This document shows positions 17,814 through 26,117 of a stretch of 64,000 nucleotides of DNA, piece by piece. Within the stretch, counting starts at the first letter, position 1. Every line of letters begins with the position of its first letter. The DNA is taken from positions 1,217,001 through 1,281,000 of the forward strand of contig NZ_CP053746.1 of assembly GCF_013201545.1 (NCBI RefSeq), given 5' to 3'. The notes under the pieces are model-generated. The model was not told the origin of the DNA, did not search any database, and worked only from the letters and a program-made list of their open reading frames with translations. This stretch comes from Pseudomonas graminis (GTDB lineage: Bacteria > Pseudomonadota > Gammaproteobacteria > Pseudomonadales > Pseudomonadaceae). The translations under genes and the position numbers were made by a program.

Positions 17814-18680
17814 TCATCCATACACGTGCAGCGCCACGGCGCCGATCAATACCAGCCCTACACCGCAGACCTGAATGGCGCTGAGCCGCTCCTTGAAAAA
17901 CAGAAAACCGAGCACGGCGGCGATCCCGCCCGACAGGGTGCTGATGACGGTGACCACGGAAATCGACCCGATCATTGCGCCATACGAGAACGCAGAGAAC
18001 CCACCCAGGTTGAGCAGACTCGCGGCTACAAGGGTTGCCCCGGCGCGTGCAGGCGGGAGCTTAAGGGCGTCTTTCATCCGCAAAATCATCGGCAACAAAA
18101 CGGTGAGGCCGACCAGATACCCCAGCCAGAGCATGGTGACGGGCCCCAATGCAGGCAGTGTGAAGCGACCCTGCATCCAGAAGCTCGATCCGTACAGCAA
18201 GGCAGCGCCCAATACATAGGCAATCGCTTCCCGGTTGTGCGTTTTCGCCGTGGAATCATCGCCTGCCGTGATGCTCGACAGAACGACTCCCAGTACACAC
18301 AGGGCGATCAACAGCAGCTGTGTCATTGATATCTGCTCGCCGCTCGCCCACGACAACAGGGTGGTGAAGACGCCGTACGACGTCACCAGAGGGGCCACAA
18401 TTGAAGCTTTGCCGAGCGCGAACGCTTTGGATAGGGCCAGTGCGCCGCTGACCGTGAAAACCGAGGCCAGCACACCTAGAAGCCACACAGGCCAAGGGGC
18501 GGAGAATGATTTGGAGATGAAAGCCGGGTAGCACAGCAACAGGGTGCACATGATCAGGAAGCCAAGCGCCTGACCGAAGTAAACCGCTCGCCTGACCCCT
18601 ACCGCACGGGCATTGAGCCCTACCAGAAAGTCTGTGCCGCCCCAGAACAGAGCGGCGAGCAATCCTGAAACAACGTCCAT
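17814..18680 (-). CDS. DMT/EamA family transporter
   Basis: A 288-residue polytopic protein with ten hydrophobic segments arranged as two EamA repeats, the drug/metabolite transporter layout. The start MDVVSGLLAALFWGGTDFLVG puts a TM helix at once. Substrate cannot be read. It is convergent with the pqq operon. An 11-base-pair inverted repeat lies 17 bases before its start codon. Confidence 0.88.
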   Translation of the reverse strand: MDVVSGLLAALFWGGTDFLVGLNARAVGVRRAVYFGQALGFLIMCTLLLCYPAFISKSFSAPWPVWLLGVLASVFTVSGALALSKAFALGKASIVAPLVTSYGVFTTLLSWASGEQISMTQLLLIALCVLGVVLSSITAGDDSTAKTHNREAIAYVLGAALLYGSSFWMQGRFTLPALGPVTMLWLGYLVGLTVLLPMILRMKDALKLPPARAGATLVAASLLNLGGFSAFSYGAMIGSISVVTVISTLSGGIAAVLGFLFFKERLSAIQVCGVGLVLIGAVALHVYG

Positions 18681-18696
18681 CCCTGACCTTCCTGAT

Positions 18697-18722
18697 CATA
18701 AAGTCCGACGCCGGACTTTATG
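18697..18722. promoter_or_regulatory. Inverted repeat CATAAAGTCCG-N4-CGGACTTTATG upstream of the DMT gene
   Basis: Perfect 11-base arms at 18697-18707 and 18712-18722. It could be an operator for the DMT gene or a hairpin ending the yqaE transcript. No long T-run follows on the minus strand, which weakens the terminator reading. Confidence 0.5.
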
Positions 18723-18765
18723 TCAGCTGACCTGAGACGGGAAGCGCGGTGTTTAGCGGATCGCG

Positions 18766-18927
18766 TTACTTGCGACTGACAATGATGTAGATCGCATGGA
18801 TGATCCCCGGGATGTAGCCCAGCAGGGTCAGCAGGATGTTCAGCCAGAAAGCACCGGCGAAGCCGACTTGCAGGAACACGCCCAGGGGTGGCAGCAGGAT
18901 GGCGATGATGATGCGAATGATGTCCAT
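18766..18927 (-). CDS. yqaE: YqaE/Pmp3 family small membrane protein
   Basis: A 53-residue proteolipid, MDIIRIIIAILLPPLGVFLQ..., with two transmembrane helices joined by a short turn and the PPLGVFLQVG and LTLLGYIPGIIHA signatures of the Pmp3/UPF0057 family. An AGGAG ribosome site precedes the ATG at 18927. Pmp3 proteins are linked to membrane potential and salt or cold stress; the precise role in Pseudomonas is not known. Confidence 0.93.
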   Translation of the reverse strand: MDIIRIIIAILLPPLGVFLQVGFAGAFWLNILLTLLGYIPGIIHAIYIIVSRK

Positions 18928-19087
18928 GGGTGGAGCTCCTGATTAAGTGGCCCAATAGAAGAGGGCCGCACAGCTAATCGACCTTGAGCCACTACAGGGG
19001 TTCCGCAGCGGACGTCCTCAAGCCATTACCTTCTCGCAGGCGCCCCAAGCGAAGCGGCCGATGGCATCGCACTTTTTCAAAACGCAG

Positions 19088-19217
19088 AAAAAAGAAAACC
19101 CCGCCTAAGCGAGGTTTTCCAGACTGTTTCCCATGACTTCCATTTCTTCCCGCCGTCCTGGCAGGCAATCCCTTACGTGTCCCTGTTATCTGTTTGCGCA
19201 TCCTGCGCGACGTCCAT
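19088..19217 (-). ncRNA. rsmY: Rsm-family regulatory small RNA (probably RsmY)
   Basis: A leftward transcript of about 130 bases is predicted: -10 box TAATCT at 19224-19229, start near 19217, and a rho-independent terminator at 19094-19119 followed by T6. The body holds at least six GGA motifs, several in hairpin loops such as GCGCAGGATGCGC and GCCAGGACGGC, the hallmark of RNAs that titrate RsmA/CsrA proteins. A GacA box lies 66 bases upstream of the start. The choice of RsmY over RsmX rests on location beside a FadE gene and near bioBFHCD, comparable to the P. aeruginosa rsmY region; RsmZ is excluded because it sits beside rpoS. Confidence 0.87.
19094..19119 (-). terminator. Rho-independent terminator of the Rsm small RNA
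   Basis: Stem GAAAACC-CGC / GCG-GGTTTTC with a 4-base loop and one internal mismatch. On the minus strand it is followed by TTTTTT, so it ends the small RNA and any read-through from the upstream dehydrogenase gene. Confidence 0.85.
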
Positions 19218-19273
19218 GTGTGTAGATTAAACTTGGATCCACTAAAGCGATAGAGCCGATTGCCATCACGTCA

Positions 19274-19291
19274 TGTAAGCAAATGCTTACA
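19274..19291. promoter_or_regulatory. GacA upstream activating sequence TGTAAG-N6-CTTACA
   Basis: The exact consensus TGTAAGCAAATGCTTACA, extended by two further palindromic bases on each side. Its centre is about 66 bases upstream of the inferred small RNA start, the usual distance for rsmX/Y/Z. It begins 15 bases downstream of the stop codon of the neighbouring acyl-CoA dehydrogenase. Confidence 0.92.
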
Positions 19292-19305
19292 TGGTTTCCG
19301 CAGTG

Positions 19306-21084
19306 TCAGAACTGTGACGCCTCCAACAGATACAGCGACTCGCTGCCTGCCGTGACCGACGCCGAAAGTGACTGAATTCGCGGCAGCAGCCGCGCAAAAT
19401 AAAACCGTGCAGTGCCCAGCTTGCCGGCGTAGAAATCTTCTTGAGCCTCTTTGCCCCAGGCGGCTTTTGCCATCATCGCCCACATGTAGGCGTAGGCTGT
19501 GTATCCGAACGCATGCAGATACTCAACGGACGCGGCACCGATTTCATTCGGGTTGCTGCGCGCCCGGTCCAACACCCAGCCGGTCAATTCGTCCAGTGTA
19601 GTCAGTGCTGCGGCCAACGGCTTGGTGAACTCAGACTGCGAACTGTCAGACGACGCGATGAATTGACGGACCTCGTCGGAAAACAGCTTGTAATACGCTC
19701 CGCCGCTGGCGACGATCTTCCGCCCCATCAGGTCCAGTGCCTGAATGCCGTTGGTGCCTTCGTAGATCTGGGTGATGCGCACATCACGCACCAGTTGCTC
19801 CTGACCCCACTCGCGAATGTAGCCGTGACCGCCGAACACCTGCTGACCGTGCACAGTGGTGTCCAGGCCCATGTCGGTAAGGAAGGCTTTGGCGACCGGG
19901 GTAAGCAGCGCGACCAACGCATCGGCGCGCTGACGCACATCGGCGTCTTCGCTGTACTTGGCGGTGTCCAGTTGCATGGCCACGTACGTGGAGAACGCTC
20001 GACCGCCTTCGTTCAGCGCCTTCATCGTCAACAGCATGCGACGCACATCGGGGTGAACGATGATCGGGTCGGCCACGGTTTCTTTGGACTGCGCGCCTGT
20101 CGGGGCCCGGCTTTGCAGACGGTCGCGGGCGTACTCGATCGCGTTCTGATACGAACGCTCGCCGGACGCCAGGCCTTGAATGCCGACGCCCAGTCGCTCG
20201 TAGTTCATCATGGTGAACATCGCCGCGAGACCTTTATTCGGCTCGCCGATCAGATAGCCCTCGGCCTGATCGAAGTTCATCACACAGGTGGCCGACGCCT
20301 GAATGCCCATCTTGTGCTCGATGGACCCGCAGAACACCGTGTTGCGCTCACCCAGGCTGCCGTCGTCGTTGACCATGATCTTCGGCACGAGGAACAGCGA
20401 AATGCCCTTCGGCCCTGCCGGTGCGTCCGGCAGCTTGGCCAAGACCAGATGGATGATGTTCTCGGTGAGGTCGTGCTCGCCGCCGGTGATGAAGATTTTA
20501 GTCCCGCTGATCTTGTAGGACCCGTCGGTCTGCGGCTCCGCTTTCGTGCGGATGATCCCGAGGTCGGTACCGGCGTGAGCTTCGGTCAGGCACATTGAAC
20601 CGGCCCATACCCCGGCATACATGTTCGGCAGGTATTTGGTCTTTAACGCTTCGCTGGCGTGGGTGTTGATCGAAACGCAGGCGCCGGACGTCAACATCGG
20701 GTACAGCCCGAACGCGAGGCTCGCGGAGTTGACCATCTCTTCGACCTGGGCAGACACTGCTTTGGGCATGCCCATACCGCCAAATTCCGGATTGCCGCCG
20801 ACGCCGACCCAGCCCCCTTCAGCGTACGTTTTGTACGCCTGAATGAAGCCTGCCGGTGTGGTGACGACGGTATCGTTCCAGTGACAGCCTTCTTCATCGG
20901 CTGCGCGACTCAGGGGTGCAACGGATCTGCCAGTGACTTTGCCCGCCTCTTCGAGAATCGCCTCGACGGTCTCGGCGTCCACGGTTTCAGACAATTCGGG
21001 CAGCGTGGCCCAAAGTCGGGAGACTTCGAACACTTCATTGAGGACGAAGCGCATATCGCGCAAGGGCGCTTTGTAGTCAGCCAT
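19306..21084 (-). CDS. Acyl-CoA dehydrogenase (FadE type, about 590 residues)
   Basis: About 592 residues, starting [14 protein letters not shown] at 21084; a longer upstream opening lacks family fit. It has the N-terminal, middle and C-terminal domains of acyl-CoA dehydrogenases plus the extra C-terminal helical domain seen in large FadE proteins. The catalytic-base region IYEGTNGIQALDLMGRK is near residue 430, and the FAD/substrate region MCLTEAHAGTDLG near 165. It oxidises fatty acyl-CoA in beta-oxidation. A paralogue lies 1.7 kb upstream with a GGDEF gene between. The stop codon is 15 bases from the GacA box of the small RNA, with no terminator between. Confidence 0.92.
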   Translation of the reverse strand: MADYKAPLRDMRFVLNEVFEVSRLWATLPELSETVDAETVEAILEEAGKVTGRSVAPLSRAADEEGCHWNDTVVTTPAGFIQAYKTYAEGGWVGVGGNPEFGGMGMPKAVSAQVEEMVNSASLAFGLYPMLTSGACVSINTHASEALKTKYLPNMYAGVWAGSMCLTEAHAGTDLGIIRTKAEPQTDGSYKISGTKIFITGGEHDLTENIIHLVLAKLPDAPAGPKGISLFLVPKIMVNDDGSLGERNTVFCGSIEHKMGIQASATCVMNFDQAEGYLIGEPNKGLAAMFTMMNYERLGVGIQGLASGERSYQNAIEYARDRLQSRAPTGAQSKETVADPIIVHPDVRRMLLTMKALNEGGRAFSTYVAMQLDTAKYSEDADVRQRADALVALLTPVAKAFLTDMGLDTTVHGQQVFGGHGYIREWGQEQLVRDVRITQIYEGTNGIQALDLMGRKIVASGGAYYKLFSDEVRQFIASSDSSQSEFTKPLAAALTTLDELTGWVLDRARSNPNEIGAASVEYLHAFGYTAYAYMWAMMAKAAWGKEAQEDFYAGKLGTARFYFARLLPRIQSLSASVTAGSESLYLLEASQF

Positions 21085-21223
21085 GGCAAACCTCGTTTCA
21101 GCGGCAAAGAACTCGGGGAGGAGCGGCGCCGCAGGGATATTGCGGCGCCGGTGTGTCAGTGGGACGAGTGTACCTGAACACCATTTGCGACACATAGGGT
21201 CAACGCGTGACTATTATTTGTTT

Positions 21224-21239
21224 TTCGGTCACGACCGAA
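21224..21239. promoter_or_regulatory. Inverted repeat TTCGGTC-AC-GACCGAA upstream of the first FadE gene
   Basis: Seven-base perfect arms with a two-base centre, 140-155 bases before the start of the dehydrogenase gene. The size and symmetry fit a TetR-type operator. No promoter could be placed confidently around it. Confidence 0.4.
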
Positions 21240-21305
21240 TGACAGTCAGGCCCATGCCCGCTTGCGACCGCGAGTGGGTTTGTCTAGTGATTAAAAAAGG
21301 TTGAC

Positions 21306-22601
21306 CTAGCCAGCGGCCGCCATGCGAACAGCACCGCGCTTGCTCGTTTGTGCATGACTGATGACGCAATTACGGCCGGCGCCTTTGGCGGCATACAGTG
21401 CCTGATCGGCGGATTTGAGGACTTCTTCCGGATTGCGATGCTCGAGAAGACGCTCGGCCACACCAATGCTGACCGTCACCGATACCGCTGAAGCCTGGGA
21501 CCCTGCCCGACGCTGGCGCCCTTGCAGGTCGTCATTCGGCCGATTGTCCTGATTGCGCAGCTGAATCTGATAGCTGGCGATGGTTTCCCGGATGACTTCG
21601 AGATGCGGCATGCACTCTTCCAGGGTTTTGCCGGCAAACACGATGGCGAATTCTTCACCGCCATAGCGATAGGCGCGCCCGCCACCGTTGGTGATCTTCG
21701 ACAATTTGCTGGCCACCAAACGCAGCACCTGGTCGCCGACGTCGTGGCCGTGGGTGTCGTTGAATTTCTTGAAATGATCGACGTCGCTCATCGCCAGCAC
21801 ATAATTGCGGCCCAGCCGCTGCATCCGCTCATTGAGCGCGCGTCGGCCGGGCAGCCCGGTCAGCTCGTCGCGGAACGCCATTTGGTAGGCCTCGTGCGCG
21901 ACCGCCGCCGCGATCATCAACATCACCTGGCTGCACATGATGTTCAGGGTGAACGGCAGGATGAAGGTTTTCGGCAACGCCCAGAACATCCCGAGCAACC
22001 CCACCAGTTGTGCGGCATGCAGCGGGCGCGGCTTATAGAGGTATTGCGTGATCAACACGGCGAACGCGATGAAAAACGTCACGTAAGACAACTGGATCAG
22101 GCTCATCCAGTCTCCGTGCAGCGCCGGCCAGCGGATGTCGGCGAGCCAGGCCAGCAGCCCGGCGGGAAAGCTCTGTTCGAGTCCCAGCGCGACGCTGCCG
22201 ACGGCGACCAGTACCGCCACCCGAGCGACAAGGTCTTGGAACAGATGGGTCCGCTCTTCCCACGCGGCAAACAGGCCAAACATAACCGGAAGCAATAGGC
22301 AGCACAGATGAAACACCACGGCAGCGTCCTCTCGGACCTTGCCGTTATCGCGGTAGTAATCGGTCTGCGTGTCGAGGAGGAAATAGGCGATGTACACCGT
22401 GATCATCAGGAACAGTTCACGCTGCCGCTTGTAAACGCCGCAATACGCGCCGCCCAGCAACAGCACCAGAGTGGGCAGCACGTTGAAGAGTGAGGTGAAG
22501 AAGACGTTGAGGTCTTTCACGTACGCGGCCGCCAGTCCGGCAATCAGCAAGGCCAGAGAGGGTAAAAAATGACTGAGCCGTGCGGCAGAGGGGCGCAGCA
22601 A
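21306..22601 (-). CDS. Membrane-bound GGDEF diguanylate cyclase
   Basis: A 431-residue protein with about seven transmembrane segments in residues 10-235 and a C-terminal GGDEF domain. The active-site motif is GGEEF at residues 314-318, a functional variant, with the metal-binding DVDHFKKFND upstream. The RxxD inhibitory site expected nine residues before the motif is absent (residues 305-308 are Asn-Gly-Gly-Gly), so product inhibition at that site is unlikely. It should make cyclic di-GMP in response to a signal sensed in or at the membrane. It is transcribed leftwards between two fadE paralogues. Confidence 0.92.
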   Translation of the reverse strand: MLRPSAARLSHFLPSLALLIAGLAAAYVKDLNVFFTSLFNVLPTLVLLLGGAYCGVYKRQRELFLMITVYIAYFLLDTQTDYYRDNGKVREDAAVVFHLCCLLLPVMFGLFAAWEERTHLFQDLVARVAVLVAVGSVALGLEQSFPAGLLAWLADIRWPALHGDWMSLIQLSYVTFFIAFAVLITQYLYKPRPLHAAQLVGLLGMFWALPKTFILPFTLNIMCSQVMLMIAAAVAHEAYQMAFRDELTGLPGRRALNERMQRLGRNYVLAMSDVDHFKKFNDTHGHDVGDQVLRLVASKLSKITNGGGRAYRYGGEEFAIVFAGKTLEECMPHLEVIRETIASYQIQLRNQDNRPNDDLQGRQRRAGSQASAVSVTVSIGVAERLLEHRNPEEVLKSADQALYAAKGAGRNCVISHAQTSKRGAVRMAAAG

Positions 22602-22690
22602 AAGGGCTATCTCCTCACCGAAAGATGCGAGCGCTGATTAAATGGCATTGTGCCTGTATCGGCCGCGCCCTGCATAGGATGAGGAAGAAT

Positions 22691-22723
22691 GTGCCTGGCC
22701 TTGAGGCAAAATCGGCCAGGCAC
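22691..22723. repeat. Inverted repeat GTGCCTGGCC / GGCCAGGCAC
   Basis: Perfect 10-base arms at 22691-22700 and 22714-22723 with a 13-base loop. It lies immediately beyond the terminator of the second FadE gene. A back-up terminator or RNA-processing hairpin is possible; there is no clear T-run. Confidence 0.6.
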
Positions 22724-22727
22724 AAAA

Positions 22728-22757
22728 AAGCCGCTTGTCCCTGAGGACAAGCGGCTT
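22728..22757 (-). terminator. Rho-independent terminator of the second FadE gene
   Basis: Perfect 13-base stem AAGCCGCTTGTCC / GGACAAGCGGCTT with a CTGA loop. On the minus strand it continues into TTTTTTG. It stops leftward transcription 21 bases after the dehydrogenase stop codon. Confidence 0.9.
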
Positions 22758-22778
22758 GAGTGAAACGCTTCCGGTGAC

Positions 22779-24584
22779 TTAGTAAGCCAGGCCGAAGTGT
22801 TCTTCGTTCATGTCCATCAGGTTGCTGGCGCCCGACAGCATGGTTGCCACGTGAGTGCGGGTGCGCGGCAGGATGCGCTGGAAGTAGAAGCGCGCTGTCT
22901 GCAGTTTGGCGGTGTAGAAGGCTTCTTCGCTGGTGCCGGCCGCCAGTTTCTCGGCTGCCACACGAGCCATGTCAGCCCAGAAGTAAGCCAGGCAGGCATA
23001 ACCGGAATACATCAGGTAATCCACCGAAGCGGCACCGACTTCTTCACGGTCTTTCATGGCGGCCATGCCGACCTTCATGGTCAGTTCGCCCCATTCTTTG
23101 TTCAACGCAGCGAGCGGTGTCACAAATTCGCTGATCGCTTCATTGCCTTCCTGCGACTGGCAGAACTTGTGGACGATCTTGGTGAAGCCCTTGAGCGCCT
23201 CGCCCTGAGTCATCAGCACTTTACGACCCAGCAGATCGAGCGCCTGAATACCGGTGGTGCCTTCGTACAGCATGGCAATACGCGCGTCGCGAACGTTCTG
23301 CTCCATGCCCCACTCGGCAATAAAGCCGTGGCCGCCGTAGACCTGGACGCCGTGGTTGGCGGCTTCGAAACCGACTTCGGTCATGAACGCTTTGGCGATC
23401 GGGGTCATGAACGCCAACAGGCCGTCAGCTTGCTTCTTGGCTTCGGCGTCGTCGCTGTACTTGGCGATGTCGACCTGCTTGGCGGTGAAGTACACCATCG
23501 CGCGAGTCCCCTCGGCGAAGGCCTTCATGGTCAGCAGCATGCGACGTACGTCGGGGTGAACGATGATCGGGTCAGCGGCTTTCTCCGGCGCCTTCGGGCC
23601 AGTCAGCGAGCGCATCTGCAGACGTTCACGGGCGTATTTCAGGCCGCCCTGGAAACCGATCTCGGCGTGGGCCAGACCTTGCAGCGCCGTGCCCAGACGT
23701 GCGGTGTTCATGAAGGTGAACATGCAGTTCAGGCCTTTGTTCGGCGGGCCGATCAGGTAACCGGTGGCGCCGTCGAAGTTCATCACGCAGGTGGCGTTGC
23801 CGTGAATGCCCATCTTGTGTTCCAGCGAACCGCAATTCACAGCGTTGCGCTCGCCGACGCTGCCGTCAGCGGCCGGCACGAATTTCGGCACGATGAACAG
23901 GGAAATGCCTTTGGTGCCGGCAGGCGCATCGGGCAGGCGGGCCAGCACGATGTGGACGATGTTATCGGCCATGTCGTGTTCGCCAGCGGAAATGAAGATC
24001 TTGGTGCCGGACACTTTGTACGAACCGTCAGCCTGAGGCTCGGCCTTGGTGCGCAGCATGCCCAGGTCGGTACCGCAGTGAGGTTCGGTCAGGCACATAG
24101 TGCCGGTCCACTCGCCCGAGACCAGCTTGGTCAGGTAGGCGTCCTGCTGCTCAGGGGTGCCGTGCTCGGAGATGGTGTTCATCGCGCCATGGGACAGGCC
24201 TGGGTACATGCCCCACGACCAGTTGGCTTCACCGACCATTTCACTGACCGCCAGACCCAGCGACTCGGGCAGACCCTGACCGCCATGGGCGACGTCGTGG
24301 GCCAGGCTCGGCCAGCCGCCTTCCACGAACTGCTTGTAGGCTTCCTTGAAACCGGTCGGCGTTTTTACGCCGGACTCGCTCCAGGTGCAGCCTTCGATGT
24401 CACCCACACGGTTCAACGGGGCCAGAACCTGCTCACAAAACTTGGCGCCTTCCTCGAGAATGGCGTCAACCATGTCAGGCGTGGCGTCCTGGCATGCTGG
24501 CAGACTCTGATAGTGCGCTTCGTAGCCGAGCAGCTCGTCACGGACGAAGCGAATATCACGCAAGGGGGCCTTGTAGTCAGGCAT
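22779..24584 (-). CDS. Acyl-CoA dehydrogenase (FadE type, about 600 residues), PsrA-controlled candidate
   Basis: About 601 residues from [18 protein letters not shown]. It is a paralogue of the protein at 19306-21084, with the same extra C-terminal domain, the [14 protein letters not shown] flavin-contact region and the catalytic-base motif [17 protein letters not shown]. It catalyses the first oxidation of fatty acyl-CoA; chain-length choice is not visible. A sigma-70 promoter (TTGACA-N17-TATGTT) lies upstream, with two PsrA-like boxes over its -10 and start, so it is probably repressed by PsrA and induced by long-chain fatty acids. The P. aeruginosa counterparts are PA0506 and PA0508. Confidence 0.93.
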   Translation of the reverse strand: MPDYKAPLRDIRFVRDELLGYEAHYQSLPACQDATPDMVDAILEEGAKFCEQVLAPLNRVGDIEGCTWSESGVKTPTGFKEAYKQFVEGGWPSLAHDVAHGGQGLPESLGLAVSEMVGEANWSWGMYPGLSHGAMNTISEHGTPEQQDAYLTKLVSGEWTGTMCLTEPHCGTDLGMLRTKAEPQADGSYKVSGTKIFISAGEHDMADNIVHIVLARLPDAPAGTKGISLFIVPKFVPAADGSVGERNAVNCGSLEHKMGIHGNATCVMNFDGATGYLIGPPNKGLNCMFTFMNTARLGTALQGLAHAEIGFQGGLKYARERLQMRSLTGPKAPEKAADPIIVHPDVRRMLLTMKAFAEGTRAMVYFTAKQVDIAKYSDDAEAKKQADGLLAFMTPIAKAFMTEVGFEAANHGVQVYGGHGFIAEWGMEQNVRDARIAMLYEGTTGIQALDLLGRKVLMTQGEALKGFTKIVHKFCQSQEGNEAISEFVTPLAALNKEWGELTMKVGMAAMKDREEVGAASVDYLMYSGYACLAYFWADMARVAAEKLAAGTSEEAFYTAKLQTARFYFQRILPRTRTHVATMLSGASNLMDMNEEHFGLAY

Positions 24585-24680
24585 AGCGATAAACCTCTGC
24601 TGGTGAATCCTGGAATTGGATGACCGTGTGGTCACTGTGGGGCATTGCCCCGACGCCGACGCTTGGGTTCACGCGGCGAT

Positions 24681-24708
24681 CAAACAGGTGTTTGAAACAT
24701 ACGTTTAC
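24681..24708. promoter_or_regulatory. Two abutting PsrA-type boxes at the fadE promoter
   Basis: Box 1, CAAACAGGTGTTTG (24681-24694), is a perfect match to the PsrA consensus (C/G)AAAC-N4-GTTT(G/C). Box 2, GAAACATACGTTTAC (24694-24708), matches apart from the last position of the right arm. They share one base. Box 2 covers the -10 of the minus-strand promoter and box 1 covers its likely start. Confidence 0.75.
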
Positions 24709-24724
24709 GCCTATACCTTGTCAA
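24696..24724 (-). promoter_or_regulatory. Sigma-70 promoter of the second FadE gene
   Basis: On the minus strand, TTGACA (24719-24724) is followed by a 17-base spacer and TATGTT (24696-24701). The -35 is a perfect consensus. Transcription would start near 24689, giving a leader of about 105 bases. Confidence 0.7.
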
Positions 24725-24929
24725 GCGACGTCCAGCGCCTTTCATCACCTGATGCGGGCAACTCGCAGGCGTGCGTAGACGACGCCACGCGGTCAAGACC
24801 GGAACGTTGAGTCTAGAAAACGTCGGGGTAACAAAGGCTGAAGCGCGCGCAGGATGGGCACGTGAATGAGGCGTTATTCAGGAGAGTGGCATGCAGCGAC
24901 GTGCGCCGCAGCGCACGAGAGAATGCAAA

Positions 24930-25226
24930 TCAGGCGAAGGTATCGATCAGCGTGCCAAGCATTTCGTCGCTGGCTTTTTCGACTCTCACGCCAGCCTGGA
25001 CTTGAATACGGCCTTGGGTCAGCTCGACAACATTGGTGGCCATGTCGGAGCGTTGCGGACGGTCCACAGAGCGCAGGCGCTCCAGCTGGAAATCCGAAGA
25101 CTGACTGCGCCCTGACACCTCGGTGGCGGGACTGGCCAACTGGGTTGCAGCCTGATCGACACGGCCCTGCCCGACCTGCATTGCGCTGAGGCCTGGGTAC
25201 AGTGTGTTGTTCAGTGAGATTTGCAT
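24930..25226 (-). CDS. Small protein resembling the two ends of a flagellar rod/hook protein
   Basis: About 98 residues from MQISLNNTLYPGLSAMQVG; the start at 25226 is preferred to a GTG six bases earlier. The N-terminal GLSAMQVGQGRVDQAATQLA and the C-terminal ATNVVELTQGRIQVQAG...DEMLGTLID segments look like the N- and C-terminal helices of FlgB/C/F/G-type axial proteins, with the middle domain missing. It corresponds in position to P. aeruginosa PA0505. No other flagellar gene is near, and it lies just downstream of bioD. Function unknown. Confidence 0.7.
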   Translation of the reverse strand: MQISLNNTLYPGLSAMQVGQGRVDQAATQLASPATEVSGRSQSSDFQLERLRSVDRPQRSDMATNVVELTQGRIQVQAGVRVEKASDEMLGTLIDTFA

Positions 25227-25350
25227 AAGCACGATCCTCTGTTCGTAGCGAACACAGCGATTAAAGCAGCAAAGCGACTGGATTACTCTGCGAAGCGACT
25301 AGTGGCATTAAGCCTTGTTACGCGCCTCACACTCAGCGACTCATTACTCG

Positions 25351-26031
25351 CTAGTCCAACAGCTCCAGATGCAGGTGCTCGGCGATCATCTCCGCGGTTG
25401 CCTTCTTCATGAACGGCACGCGACCGAGACACGGCGCTGGCAAACGCTCCGCGAGCGTGGCGAGGTTTTCCTCAAGCCGTGACGTTTTGGGATCGATGAT
25501 ATTCGCCACCCAGCCCGCCAGTTGCAGACCGTCGTTGGCGATCGCTTCAGCGGACAGCAATGCATGACTGATGCAGCCCAGCCGCACGCCTACCACGAGA
25601 ATCACCGGCAGCTTCAGCGCGATGGCCAGGTCAGACAGATTGGCCTGATCGGCCAGTGGAACGCGCCAGCCGCCAGCCCCTTCGATCAGCGTGAAGTCGG
25701 CCTGCTTGTCGAGGATATGCTGCATCGGGCCGAGCAAGGACTGCACGGTCAGGGCGACACCCGCCTCCCGTGCGGCCAGATGGGGCGCGATGGCTGGCTC
25801 GAAGGCCACCGGATTGACTTCGTTGTAGGTCAGTTGGATCGAACATTCGGCACGCAGGGCGACGGCGTCCGAGTTGCGCAGACCTTTGGGTTTGACGTCG
25901 CACCCTGAAGCCACGGGCTTGCCCGCCGCCGTACTCAACCCCGACTGCCGCGCCGCGTACAGAAGCCCTGTGGCGATGGTGGTCTTGCCAACGTCGGTGT
26001 CGGTTCCCGTGATGAAATACGCAGCGCTCAT
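25351..26031 (-). CDS. bioD: Dethiobiotin synthetase
   Basis: About 226 residues from MSAAYFITGTDTDVGKTT. The P-loop GTDTDVGKTT at residues 9-18 (Lys16) is diagnostic for BioD, and EGAGGWRVPL near 110 is the second family block. It closes the ureido ring from 7,8-diaminononanoate, CO2 and ATP. Last gene of bioBFHCD; 86 bases separate it from bioC. The gene for bioA is not in the cluster, as is usual in Pseudomonas. Confidence 0.96.
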   Translation of the reverse strand: MSAAYFITGTDTDVGKTTIATGLLYAARQSGLSTAAGKPVASGCDVKPKGLRNSDAVALRAECSIQLTYNEVNPVAFEPAIAPHLAAREAGVALTVQSLLGPMQHILDKQADFTLIEGAGGWRVPLADQANLSDLAIALKLPVILVVGVRLGCISHALLSAEAIANDGLQLAGWVANIIDPKTSRLEENLATLAERLPAPCLGRVPFMKKATAEMIAEHLHLELLD

Positions 26032-26117
26032 CGTGGCGACCATCCGTTCAGATATTTCAAACTATTGCCTGCTTACTATAGCGCCCGTTTGACGGACGCT
26101 GACTAATAGATCATTTT

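Noticed and set aside
18992..19201. Small leftward open frame over the Rsm RNA region
   Set aside because: The sequence is explained by a GGA-rich small RNA with its own promoter and terminator.
22797..24623. Rightward open frame (608 codons) opposite the second FadE gene
   Set aside because: Antisense shadow of a well-recognised dehydrogenase; no ribosome site and no family features.
25260..25345. Repeated AGCGACT units between bioD and the mini rod-like gene
   Set aside because: Irregular spacing and only seven bases; no structure or known family.
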